Positions 17,482-25,292 of a stretch of 33,898 nucleotides of DNA are shown piece after piece (within the stretch, counting starts at the first letter, position 1; each line of letters starts with the position of its first letter). The stretch comes from Saprospiraceae bacterium. GTDB lineage: Bacteria; Bacteroidota; Bacteroidia; Chitinophagales; Saprospiraceae. A program made the translations under genes and the position numbers. The stretch lies in contig JANQRV010000382.1 of NCBI GenBank assembly GCA_028284395.1, positions 1 to 33,898 of the forward strand, given 5' to 3'. The notes beneath the pieces were generated by a model. The model was not told where the DNA came from. It saw only the letters and a program-made list of their open reading frames with translations, and did no database searches.

Positions 17482-18216
17482 ATGAAAAAAATAACCATTC
17501 TGTTTCTTGTGGTTTGCATGACCACTTTTACGAGTTGCTTGAATCTGATTGAAGAATTGACACTGAACAAGAACGGTTCGGGCAAGTACACCATTACCTT
17601 TGACATGGGCAGTATGTTTACCGATCCGATGATGAAAGGTATGATTCAAGAAGCAATTAAGCAGCAAAGTGGTTCCGTAGACAATCTTTTCTCCGAAATG
17701 GATACCGTCATCTATTTTAAGGATGCGCCGCAGATCAAAAACGGCAAAATCGAACGACCGGAGTTTTGGAACAAGGTAAAAATGAACATGAAGATCAGCG
17801 AGGCTACCCGGGAAATGATTTCCACCCTCCAGATCGATTTTGAAAGCGTAGAAGACATCGATTATTTCTACAAGAATCTGGACAAATTAGAAAGCGACGA
17901 CAGCATGGGGCCTTCCCTCATGGGGTCTACCGGTAGTTTTTTGCCCAAAGGTGCGTTGTTCGTGCTGAAAAACAAGCAGTTCAGCCGCCTTCCGACGGAT
18001 CGCAAAGAAGACTTGGTAAACAGCGAAGAAATGCAATTTGCAAAAATGCTATTCGCCAACGCCAAATACACCACGATTTACAACTTGCCCGGCAAGATCA
18101 AGAAGACTTCCATTCCCGGTGGTAAAGTAGATGGAAAGACGATAAAAGCAGAATATTCTTTTCTAGATATTCTGGAAGGGAAGGCCAAAATGGAGGGAGA
18201 CATTAAATTTAAGTAG
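17482..18216 (+). CDS. Uncharacterised lipoprotein
   Basis: This 244-residue protein starts at ATG 17482 (MKKITILFLVVCM...FTSC); the longer frame from 17428 would put 18 residues ahead of the signal peptide. The lipid attachment site is C19. The mature part is mixed: LTLNKNGSGKYTITFDMGSM after the anchor, then a helical region with many Asp and Met, and a C-terminal beta-rich part (IKAEYSFLDILEGKAKMEGDI). The start of the mature part recalls lipoproteins whose beta-strands follow a L-x-L-N-x-x-G-S-G-x-Y/F pattern, but I cannot name a family securely. It is followed after 2 bp by the next gene, so the two form an operon. Confidence 0.85.
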   Translation: MKKITILFLVVCMTTFTSCLNLIEELTLNKNGSGKYTITFDMGSMFTDPMMKGMIQEAIKQQSGSVDNLFSEMDTVIYFKDAPQIKNGKIERPEFWNKVKMNMKISEATREMISTLQIDFESVEDIDYFYKNLDKLESDDSMGPSLMGSTGSFLPKGALFVLKNKQFSRLPTDRKEDLVNSEEMQFAKMLFANAKYTTIYNLPGKIKKTSIPGGKVDGKTIKAEYSFLDILEGKAKMEGDIKFK

Positions 18217-18218
18217 GC

Positions 18219-18644
18219 ATGATAGATAAGTTAAAGAAAGCCCTCCAGGAGGCTACCGACTTAATCAAGGAACAAGCTTCCAACCTGGGAGAGGGTGCCA
18301 AGGAGCGAAGTTATCAACTAATCGAGGAATGGCTGAAGGTTTTTCCAAAACTGGAGATTTACGGCCTCGAAATCACTAGTTTTGCCTTAAGTGTGGCTCT
18401 TAGTCCGGCCCTGGAAGTGGAATTGAAGGGAGATCATAAGGATTTCTCCATGGAGCGGCTGAATGAAATCATTGCGGAAAACAGAGGTAGTACTGCTTTC
18501 ATCTCGGTCTTCAATACTATTAGAATGACCTATACTCTTCACCGGAAAGTATATGCGACCCTTACTGAACCTCTGATTGTAAAAATTAAGATCCGTTTGT
18601 CGCCTGAAATCAAGGTCTACATCGGAAAACCATTGATTGAATAG
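18219..18644 (+). CDS. Uncharacterised small cytosolic protein
   Basis: I recognise no family for this 141-residue protein. It begins with an amphipathic helix (KLKKALQEATDLIKEQASNL) and has no signal peptide. An alpha/beta part follows (FPKLEIYGLEITSFALSVAL, then LSPEIKVYIGKP at the end) with two strands that could flank a helical hairpin. The start codon lies 2 bp after the stop of the lipoprotein gene, so the two are almost certainly co-transcribed. The 57 bp before the LVIVD gene contain no clear terminator, so that gene may belong to the same transcript. Confidence 0.8.
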   Translation: MIDKLKKALQEATDLIKEQASNLGEGAKERSYQLIEEWLKVFPKLEIYGLEITSFALSVALSPALEVELKGDHKDFSMERLNEIIAENRGSTAFISVFNTIRMTYTLHRKVYATLTEPLIVKIKIRLSPEIKVYIGKPLIE

Positions 18645-18701
18645 GACATCAGTTCAAAATTGAATTCAAAAAAATTGCTCACTTTAAAACCAACTTGCCC
18701 T

Positions 18702-20672
18702 ATGGGACTCCCTTTCAAGATCTCCTGCCTTGCACTGTTTATATCCCTCGTAAACCTGGGAATTGCGCAATCAGAACTCCGGGTCACTCCGGACGAAATC
18801 AAACTCAAGGTTGGAGAAACCGCCCAAATACAAGCCGTAGTCATGGATGATAACGGCGAACCACTGCTCCATGAAAAAGTGTACTACTACGCCAGTAAGG
18901 CCAGAATTGCAGAAGCCGACAGCACGGGCAAAGTAACGGCCAACAGCCCCGGTAAAGCGATGATCTTTGTCATTAAGCCACACCCAGATGGAAAGTATTT
19001 GCGCAAGAATATCTCCGTAGATGTAGCTTTCCCTCCGGTCGCTAAAGTCGAGTTTGTCGATCTGCCCAAGGTATTGTATACGGATGTTCCCACCACCATC
19101 GAAACCAAGGTCTTAGATGAGATGGGCTTCGAAAGGGAAGATGTCCAGGTGAAATTCAGCACCCAAAATCAAAAAATAGCCTCCTTCGACGGTTTTAACA
19201 ACCTGATTCCCTATCAGAAGGGAAAAGTAAAGATTACCGCCGAGGCGGATGGTATCCAATCTACTCAAACCATCGACGTACGGATCAACCCGGTTGAGGC
19301 CATTGAAATGTCCGCCTCTTTGGACAATGCACTAACCGGCGATGTCATCCAATTGAAGGTAACAACTCGAAATAAGGCCGGGAAGGTGATCAAAAACATT
19401 CCCGTTTCCTATAGTTTTCGTGGAAAATCCGATGATGTTATGGAATTTGCGACCGGCATGATCCAGGACGACGGCAGGTTTGTCGCCTATCAGTCCGGCA
19501 CTTACATCGTTACAGCTTCTTGTGGCAAGAATGCAGCGCATAAAACCATTGTTGTTTCGCCCCGGGCCGATGTGATCAAGCGCGATATCGATCTGGTCGG
19601 TCGCGGTTCGGTATCCGACAAACACACTTCCGATCTTTGGGTCTGGGAAGGCGTTGACGGGCGGGATTATGCGGTAACGGGTACCTGGGGAGCAGACGGC
19701 GAAGCCTTTTTCTGGGACGTCACCGATCCCGCTAATATCTATGGGATTGACACCGTTAAAGTCGATGCCAGAACCGTCAATGATGTGAAGGTTTCTGCTG
19801 ACGGACGCATCTGTGTCATCAGTCGGGAAGGTGCTTCCAATCGCAAAAACGGCATCATTATTCTCGACGTTACCGATCCGCGAAGTGTCAAATTATTAGC
19901 CGAGTTCACTGAAGGCTTGACCGGCGGGGTTCACAATCTCTTTATCTACGAAGACCACGTCTATGCCCTCAGCAATGGCGAGCGGTACGACATCATCAAC
20001 ATCGAAGATCCCACCCATCCCGTCAAAGTGGGCTCGTTCGAACTGGATACTCCCGGCCATTCCATTCACGATGTTTGGGTAATGGACGGCATTGCCTATT
20101 CTTCTAACTGGCACGATGGTGTCCAGGTTGTTGACGTAGGTAATGGTATTGCTGGTGGCTCCCCCTCCAATCCGGTAAAAATCAGCAGTTATGCCTATCC
20201 CAGCGGTTGGAATCACGCGGCCTTCCCGTACAAAAGCAAATCTACCGGCAAGGTGTACGTTATTGCCGGAGACGAAGCCTTCCCCTATGGACTCCACATT
20301 AGAGATAAGCCCACCAAGGCAGCCGGGTGGCTCCACGTGATCGACTTTACCGATCCGAACAACCCGATGGAGGTTGCGAAGTACGAAGTTCCAGGTGCCG
20401 GCTCCCACAACTTTTGGATTGATGGAGATATCCTGTATGTAGGCAATTACAACGCCGGCCTTCGGGTTGTCGACCTCTCCGGTGATCTGATGGGGGATCT
20501 CTACAAACAAGGGCGAGAAATTGGCTGGTTCATTCCGACCGATTCCAAAGGGGTGATTCCAAATGCGCCGATGACCTGGGGGCCCCAGCCTCACAAAGGT
20601 CACATTTTCTTTTCGGACTGGAATTCCGGACTTTGGTCGGTAAAACTGAAAGAACAAAAGGTTACCAATTGA
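18702..20672 (+). CDS. Secreted LVIVD-repeat beta-propeller protein with Ig-like domains
   Basis: The 656-residue protein starts at ATG 18702, directly before a signal peptide (MGLPFKISCLALFISLVNLGIAQ); the longer TTG-started frame adds 14 residues ahead of it. After cleavage near residue 23 there are about three bacterial Ig-like domains (for example VTPDEIKLKVGETAQIQAVV, typical of Big_2). From about residue 315 there is a propeller of LVIVD-type repeats: DYAVTGTWG...FWDVTDP, GIIILDVTDP, YDIINIEDPTHP, GVQVVDVGNG, WLHVIDFTDPNNP and GLRVVDLSGD. LVIVD proteins are extracytoplasmic and mostly of unknown function. No C-terminal T9SS sorting domain is visible. It converges on the oxidoreductase gene with a 13-bp gap. 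Confidence 0.92.
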   Translation: MGLPFKISCLALFISLVNLGIAQSELRVTPDEIKLKVGETAQIQAVVMDDNGEPLLHEKVYYYASKARIAEADSTGKVTANSPGKAMIFVIKPHPDGKYLRKNISVDVAFPPVAKVEFVDLPKVLYTDVPTTIETKVLDEMGFEREDVQVKFSTQNQKIASFDGFNNLIPYQKGKVKITAEADGIQSTQTIDVRINPVEAIEMSASLDNALTGDVIQLKVTTRNKAGKVIKNIPVSYSFRGKSDDVMEFATGMIQDDGRFVAYQSGTYIVTASCGKNAAHKTIVVSPRADVIKRDIDLVGRGSVSDKHTSDLWVWEGVDGRDYAVTGTWGADGEAFFWDVTDPANIYGIDTVKVDARTVNDVKVSADGRICVISREGASNRKNGIIILDVTDPRSVKLLAEFTEGLTGGVHNLFIYEDHVYALSNGERYDIINIEDPTHPVKVGSFELDTPGHSIHDVWVMDGIAYSSNWHDGVQVVDVGNGIAGGSPSNPVKISSYAYPSGWNHAAFPYKSKSTGKVYVIAGDEAFPYGLHIRDKPTKAAGWLHVIDFTDPNNPMEVAKYEVPGAGSHNFWIDGDILYVGNYNAGLRVVDLSGDLMGDLYKQGREIGWFIPTDSKGVIPNAPMTWGPQPHKGHIFFSDWNSGLWSVKLKEQKVTN

Positions 20673-20685
20673 TTTTGTCGGGCCA

Positions 20686-21264
20686 TTACTTTAGTTTTTC
20701 CCCCAACACTGATATCCTGGTCAGCCATTTGTTTCGGAAGTCGAAACTTGAACCCTTGATGGGAGCGATGTAGGTGATCTTGACCGGACTGATACCGCTA
20801 AACATCAAGGTTCCCTTTTTGAATTGATTCAAGGCAGGGCTTTTCATGAATAAGGAATCATACCACCTAGGGGTATCAGCGGTCATGATGATCCTCGCTG
20901 TTTTACCTTTTAACAGCTTTTTTGGCAATGCCTTGCCTTCGATCGACTGAAAGGCAATACCCGGTAGAAAAGTGCGGTCGATGAACCCTTTCATTATTGC
21001 CGGGTAACCGTACCACCACATGGGAAAGACCCAGACCAGGTGGTCCGATCTTTTTATTTTTTCAATCGCATCCATTAGATCGGGTTCCAATTCCATTCTT
21101 TTCCGGTAACCGAATTCAAGATTGGGGTTAAATTCCAAGTCCGTAATGTTGATTTGTGAGACCGTGGCACCTGCGTTACTTGTGCCGGCTCTATATGCTT
21201 CTGCTAAAGCATGGTTAAAGCTCTCCGGATCGGGATGTCCGTTGATTATTAGGATTTGCTTCAT
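20686..21264 (-). CDS. NAD(P)H-dependent oxidoreductase, flavodoxin-like fold (Flavodoxin_2)
   Basis: The 192-residue protein opens with QILIINGHPDPESFNHALA, the FMN-phosphate loop of the Flavodoxin_2/NQO1-like family, and has VFPMWWYGYPAIMKGFIDRT, the flavin-contact and substrate region. These enzymes are cytoplasmic flavoproteins (MdaB, KefF or NQO1 relatives) that reduce quinones by two electrons. ATG 21264 is used instead of a GTG at 21282 because a perfect -7 box overlaps the GTG. A Crp/Fnr-type regulator gene lies 58 bp upstream on the same strand and is a reasonable candidate to control it. Confidence 0.93.
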   Translation of the reverse strand: MKQILIINGHPDPESFNHALAEAYRAGTSNAGATVSQINITDLEFNPNLEFGYRKRMELEPDLMDAIEKIKRSDHLVWVFPMWWYGYPAIMKGFIDRTFLPGIAFQSIEGKALPKKLLKGKTARIIMTADTPRWYDSLFMKSPALNQFKKGTLMFSGISPVKITYIAPIKGSSFDFRNKWLTRISVLGEKLK

Positions 21265-21281
21265 TTCTCTTTTGCTTTTCA

Positions 21282-21289
21282 CAAAAGTA
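21282..21289 (-). promoter_or_regulatory. -7 box before the NAD(P)H oxidoreductase gene
   Basis: Minus-strand TACTTTTG (21289 to 21282) is a perfect TAnnTTTG match and predicts a transcript starting about 10 bases before ATG 21264. The -33 element is weak (a TTT run about 20 bp upstream). It suggests that the oxidoreductase has its own promoter downstream of the regulator gene. Confidence 0.4.
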
Positions 21290-21322
21290 GAAGTCGTAAA
21301 ATTTTAAGGAAAGGACATTTGT

Positions 21323-21886
21323 CTAATTCGTTATCGCCTTGCGGATTCTGCTAAGATGTCTTTGTGTGATTCCCAGATATGAAGACAAATAGCTCAATGG
21401 TATCAATTGCAAAAATTCGGGATGGTTTTGCAATAGATCTTCATATCGTTTTTCAGCAGATTCTTTTTGCAATAGAAAGATCCTCTTTTCCATTTTGATG
21501 TATTCCTGTTCGGCCAGCAACTTAAAAAGTTTCAGCCAATTGACACTCGATTGTTCCAACCGCAAGATTTCATCCCGGGATATGCAGTAAAGCTCCACAT
21601 CCATGAGAGCCTGAATGTTCTCGGAGGTTTTCGTCTGAGATAGAAACGAAGAATAGGCAGCAATAAAGGAATTGGAGAAAGTAAAGCAATACGTAACCTC
21701 TTCTCCATTCGAATTGTAGTAATAAGATCTAAAAAACCCCGAAGCTACAAATCCTACTTCTCTGGATATCTTGCCTTCCCGGATAAAGAAATCTCCCTTC
21801 CTAAGTCTCCGCGCAGATACCAAAGTCTCAAAGGATTCAATCTCGCGATCGGTAAGGATGTTAAATGATTTCAAGTAATCTCTCAT
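21323..21886 (-). CDS. Crp/Fnr family transcriptional regulator
   Basis: The 187-residue protein has an N-terminal cyclic-nucleotide-binding-like beta-roll (ARRLRKGDFFIREGKISREV, then VASGFFRSYYYNSNGEE) and a short C-terminal winged helix (LIPLSYLSSYLGITQRHLSRIRK). This compact form, without the conserved cAMP-phosphate residues, is common in Bacteroidota and usually sits beside a flavin or NAD(P)H oxidoreductase or similar small enzyme gene. Here it precedes the quinone-reductase-like gene by 58 bp. No Fe-S Cys cluster of the FNR type is present. The gene is divergent from the MarR gene across 156 bp. Confidence 0.93.
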   Translation of the reverse strand: MRDYLKSFNILTDREIESFETLVSARRLRKGDFFIREGKISREVGFVASGFFRSYYYNSNGEEVTYCFTFSNSFIAAYSSFLSQTKTSENIQALMDVELYCISRDEILRLEQSSVNWLKLFKLLAEQEYIKMEKRIFLLQKESAEKRYEDLLQNHPEFLQLIPLSYLSSYLGITQRHLSRIRKAITN

Positions 21887-21994
21887 ATACTAAGCCACGC
21901 TATTAAATGTCGAATGAACACAACAAGATCCCGAAAACCAATTGAGCTACAAAGTTTTTCTCTTGCTTTATGTGTAAAACATTTACAAATTTAC

Positions 21995-22024
21995 TTGATA
22001 TATCAAATAAATGTTGTAATTTTG
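21995..22024 (+). promoter_or_regulatory. Promoter of the MarR-S41 operon
   Basis: TTG (21995-21997), 19 bp and TAATTTTG (22017-22024) match the Bacteroidota promoter TTG-N17-23-TAnnTTTG at every fixed position. The predicted transcription start is near 22031, giving a leader of about 12 bases before ATG 22043. The -33 element lies inside the first palindromic operator. Confidence 0.7.
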
Positions 22025-22037
22025 ATTGATATATCAA
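21995..22037. promoter_or_regulatory. Paired palindromic operators of the MarR regulator
   Basis: The perfect 12-bp palindrome TTGATATATCAA occurs at 21995-22006 and at 22026-22037, with centres 31 bp apart (about three helical turns). Each is followed by ATAA, giving a 16-bp direct repeat. The first copy covers the -33 element and the second covers the predicted transcription start. TTG-N6-CAA-type palindromes are typical MarR sites, so autorepression is the natural reading. Confidence 0.75.
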
Positions 22038-22042
22038 ATAAT

Positions 22043-22486
22043 ATGAATTTTAATACTCCTACGACAACGGTCCTTTACTCCATTGAAGAGACCATCAAGA
22101 CCTACCGAAGGCTCTGCCAGAAGAATATCTCGGCGGTAGCGCCCAACATCACGGTAGATCAGGCTTTAATACTCCTCATCATCAAGGAGGATGCCTGGAC
22201 GCAATCCGAAATCTCCGACTTGGTTTTCAAGGATTATGCATCGATGACCCGGATCATCAAACTGATGATCGACAAGGGTTACCTGACTAAAACAACCGAT
22301 GCGGAAGATCGCCGAAAAGCAAAGTTGAGGATCACTCAGGAAGGAAAGCAGCTAGTAGCAAAGCTAAAGCCATGTGTTCAACAAAACAGGGATACTGCGT
22401 TGCTCAATATCTCCGAAGAAGAGCAAAATCAACTATTTACCATTCTGAAGAAAATTACTCAAAACTGTAAACAAGACTTATCATGA
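22043..22486 (+). CDS. MarR family transcriptional regulator
   Basis: The 147-residue protein has the MarR winged-helix layout: helices for dimerisation at both ends, recognition region WTQSEISDLVFKDYASMTRI, IDKGYLTKT, then the wing DAEDRRKAKLRITQEGKQLV with its characteristic D-x-R-R. ATG 22043 is chosen because the longer frame from 21914 would translate straight through the promoter and both operators. Its last four bases overlap the start of the S41 peptidase gene (ATGA), so the two are translationally coupled. The signal it responds to is unknown. Two identical palindromes over its promoter point to autoregulation. Confidence 0.93.
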   Translation: MNFNTPTTTVLYSIEETIKTYRRLCQKNISAVAPNITVDQALILLIIKEDAWTQSEISDLVFKDYASMTRIIKLMIDKGYLTKTTDAEDRRKAKLRITQEGKQLVAKLKPCVQQNRDTALLNISEEEQNQLFTILKKITQNCKQDLS

Positions 22487-23523
22487 AAGCGCTATTGTAC
22501 CTATCCTTGCCCGTCATTCTCTTGTGCTTCTGGTTTAATTACGCTGATGCCCAGGAGTCCGACGACAAAAGCAGACAATTGACAGAAATGGCTCAGAAAA
22601 TCAGAGAATACTACATCTTCGAGCGTGTAGCCCAAAAGCTTGCCACAAAGTTGGAATCGGCGAGAGATCGTGGGGTTTTTGAGCATCTTTCCCAGCAGGA
22701 ATTCGCAGATTCTCTGTCGTCTTTCCTCGTAATGCACAGTGATGATCGACATTTCAATGTCATCTATAACCCGAACCACCGTCAAGAACCACAGGATGAA
22801 AAGGACCTCTTGAGGGCTGCTGATGAGATCAACCGGCGATGGAATTATGGATTTGAGCAGGTCAGTCGTCTGGCAGGCAACATTGGTTACATAGAATACA
22901 CCGGTTTCCCGCAGGGCAATAAATCCGCCCGCCGTATTCTTGACGCCACCATGAACTTCGTATCAAACACCAATGCATTGATCATTGATTTAAGAGACAA
23001 TCGCGGCGGAGATGGTAGGATGGTCCGGCTTTTTCTAAGTTATTTTTTCGAAGAAAAAGTCCCATTGAGCGAATCTTATACCAGGCATAATAAAAAGACC
23101 AAAAAATCATCTACATGGGGAAAGGTCAAAGGTTTAAAGTATCTGCATAAACCCGTCTATATCCTGGTGAACAACCAAACCATTTCGGCGGCAGAAGCAC
23201 TGGCCTATGAACTCCAATGCAGAATCGGGGCGACGGTGATCGGAGAAACCACTTATGGTGCTGCCAATCCAATCAAGGTATTCTTTATCGACAACACTTA
23301 TGCCTTGTTTATACCGATTACACAAATTCGCAACACAGTAACCAATACCAACTGGGAGCATACCGGAGTACCGATCGATGTACCGATAGAATCGGGCAAT
23401 GCCCTTACCAAAGCACATGTGATGGCATTGAAAAAACTACTACAGAACCGAATTGCGATGGAATTGACCACCGATGAGGTAAAGAAAAAAATGGGGGCAT
23501 TGAAAATGCAGCTGAAGCCGTAA
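22483..23523 (+). CDS. Secreted S41 family (tail-specific type) peptidase
   Basis: The 346-residue protein has a signal peptide (residues 1-23, ending NYADAQ), an N-terminal helical domain (about 25-105) and a C-terminal S41 catalytic core. It lacks an obvious PDZ domain and resembles the IRBP/C-terminal-processing relatives. Core motifs are NIGYIEYTGFP, LIIDLRDNRGGDG, the nucleophile S235 in NNQTISAAEALAYEL, and VIGETTYGAANP. It acts in the periplasm or outside the cell; the substrate is unknown. The start overlaps the stop of the MarR gene (ATGA), so expression should follow the MarR-controlled promoter. The end carries a 12-bp palindrome, CCGTAATTACGG, at 23518-23529, spanning the stop codon. 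Confidence 0.92.
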   Translation: MKALLYLSLPVILLCFWFNYADAQESDDKSRQLTEMAQKIREYYIFERVAQKLATKLESARDRGVFEHLSQQEFADSLSSFLVMHSDDRHFNVIYNPNHRQEPQDEKDLLRAADEINRRWNYGFEQVSRLAGNIGYIEYTGFPQGNKSARRILDATMNFVSNTNALIIDLRDNRGGDGRMVRLFLSYFFEEKVPLSESYTRHNKKTKKSSTWGKVKGLKYLHKPVYILVNNQTISAAEALAYELQCRIGATVIGETTYGAANPIKVFFIDNTYALFIPITQIRNTVTNTNWEHTGVPIDVPIESGNALTKAHVMALKKLLQNRIAMELTTDEVKKKMGALKMQLKP

Positions 23524-23542
23524 TTACGGACATAAATGCCCC

Positions 23543-23550
23543 TAGTTTTG
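23543..23550 (+). promoter_or_regulatory. -7 box before the beta-helix gene
   Basis: TAGTTTTG fits TAnnTTTG exactly and predicts a leader of about 38 bases before ATG 23595. No TTG is found at the -33 distance, so the call is tentative. Confidence 0.3.
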
Positions 23551-23594
23551 AGGATTTTTTCCGAACTTGAATACAAGTATCAGATCTACCCAAA

Positions 23595-25262
23595 ATGAAA
23601 CATTCTTTCTTATTATTCCTCTTGTGGGTTTGTGCCCTGACGCTGTGCGGACAAAACGAAGGCCCGAATGAAAAGGTCGTCATTACCTCCAGCGGGGGGA
23701 AAACCCAGGCCAACATCGACGCAGATGGGGTGCTACAAGTCAATGTTTCCCAAGAGGAAGTCCAGCGGTTGAAAGCCCAAGAATCGGTCCGTTACAGTGA
23801 TTTCGGCGCCATTGGCGATGGAAAGTCCGATGACATCGCTGCGATCGCTGCGACCCACGCTTTCGCCAATCAACACGACCTTCCGGTGCAGGCCGATGAG
23901 GGAGTCTCTTACTACATTGGAGGAGGGGAACGCACGGCAGTGATCCAAACCGATACCGATTTTGGTACCGCGACCTTCATCATTGATGATACCAACGTAC
24001 AAAACCGAAATGCCGCCATTTTTGTCGTCCGGTCCGGTCTGCGGCCTTTCGAGTTGGACTCGATTTCATCCCTGAAAAGAAACCAATCGAAAATCGAGGT
24101 TACCTTGCCCGGCACCTGTCTGGTGACGGTTACCAATTCGAACGTCAAGCACTACATTCGATTTGGGTTGAATCAAAACAAAGGATCTTCCCAGACCGAC
24201 ATCTTTATCGTCGACAGGGACGGCCAGGTAGATATGAATGCTCCGATTATCTGGGATTTCGACCAAATCACAGAGATCACGGCTCTCCCCATCGATGAGC
24301 AAGAGCTAAGGATCACCGGCGGACGTTTCATCACCATCGCCAACAAAGCACCCTCTAAATATACCTATTACAGTCGCAACATCGCCATTCGGCGCTCCAA
24401 TGTCGTTGTCAGCGGAATGGAACACCGCATCAAAGGTGAGGGCGATCACGGTGCCCCTTATGGCGGTTTTCTCAACATCGCCGACTGTTCTTACGTAACG
24501 GTCAAAAACACCACTTTGACCGGCCACAAAACTTACCGTACCATTGGTGCAGCTGGAAAGCCCGTCTCTATGGGCTCTTACGATATCTCGATCAACCGCG
24601 CTCTGAATATATCTTTTGTCAACTGCAAGCAGACCAATGACATCGACGATCGCACCTATTGGGGCATACTTGGTTCGAACTACTGTAAGAATCTCCTTTA
24701 TGATAAGTGCACTTTTTCCAGATTCGACGCCCACAAGGGAGTTGCCAATGCCACGATTCGCAATTCAACCCTGGGACACATGGGCATCAATGCCATTGGC
24801 AGCGGTACCTTGACCGTAGAAAACACTACGATTCGGGGCCGGAGTCTGGTCAACCTGCGCTCCGACTACGGTAGTACCTGGCAGGGCGTTTTCATTATCC
24901 GCAATTGCACATTCGTGCCTGCCGGTGGCAAAACAAATAGTCCTATTCTGATCGGTGGCGCCTACTCCGGTCAACATGACTTTGGCTACACTTGTTACAT
25001 GCCCGAACGCATTGTTATTGAAAACCTGCACATTGACGACTCCAATCACCCCGAGAACTATCCGGGGCCGGCTATATTTCGGGACTTCAACCCACAAATG
25101 ACCGACGATACCTATCGGGAAGAGTTCCCCTACGTCAAAACCAAAGAAGTCTTGCTCAAAAACGTAACGACGGCCAGTGGCAAAGAACTGAGAGTCAGTG
25201 ACAATCCATTTATGTTTAAGGAAGTAAAGATCCGGGTTGAATCTGAATCTTCGAAGAAATGA
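23595..25262 (+). CDS. Secreted right-handed beta-helix (pectate-lyase superfamily) protein
   Basis: This 555-residue protein has a signal peptide (residues 1-20, cleaved near LCGQ). At residues 69-80 it has DFGAIGDGKSDD, the opening signature of the pectate-lyase-3 / parallel beta-helix superfamily found in polysaccharide lyases, GH28 and phage tailspike-like enzymes. The rest shows short repeating strands with stacked Asn, Ile and Val (for example NIAIRRSNVVVSGMEHRI, YVTVKNTTLTGHK, LTVENTTIRGRSLVNL), as expected for helix coils. It lacks a T9SS C-terminal domain. It may act on a polysaccharide, but no specific catalytic set could be assigned. It stands downstream of the S41 gene by 71 bp. 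Confidence 0.85.
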   Translation: MKHSFLLFLLWVCALTLCGQNEGPNEKVVITSSGGKTQANIDADGVLQVNVSQEEVQRLKAQESVRYSDFGAIGDGKSDDIAAIAATHAFANQHDLPVQADEGVSYYIGGGERTAVIQTDTDFGTATFIIDDTNVQNRNAAIFVVRSGLRPFELDSISSLKRNQSKIEVTLPGTCLVTVTNSNVKHYIRFGLNQNKGSSQTDIFIVDRDGQVDMNAPIIWDFDQITEITALPIDEQELRITGGRFITIANKAPSKYTYYSRNIAIRRSNVVVSGMEHRIKGEGDHGAPYGGFLNIADCSYVTVKNTTLTGHKTYRTIGAAGKPVSMGSYDISINRALNISFVNCKQTNDIDDRTYWGILGSNYCKNLLYDKCTFSRFDAHKGVANATIRNSTLGHMGINAIGSGTLTVENTTIRGRSLVNLRSDYGSTWQGVFIIRNCTFVPAGGKTNSPILIGGAYSGQHDFGYTCYMPERIVIENLHIDDSNHPENYPGPAIFRDFNPQMTDDTYREEFPYVKTKEVLLKNVTTASGKELRVSDNPFMFKEVKIRVESESSKK

Positions 25263-25292
25263 GTTAATGCCAACTCGGCTACCGTCGCATCG

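Noticed and set aside
19896-20657. A 253-codon open frame antisense to the LVIVD gene
   Set aside because: It mirrors the repetitive propeller codons; no start context, motif or neighbour supports it.
21986-21993. Perfect minus-strand -7 box (TAAATTTG) that could serve the Crp/Fnr gene
   Set aside because: No TTG at the right distance and the implied leader is about 90 bases; kept only as a possibility.
21914-22042. N-terminal extension of the MarR gene
   Set aside because: It would translate through the promoter and both palindromic operators; the family N-terminus fits ATG 22043.
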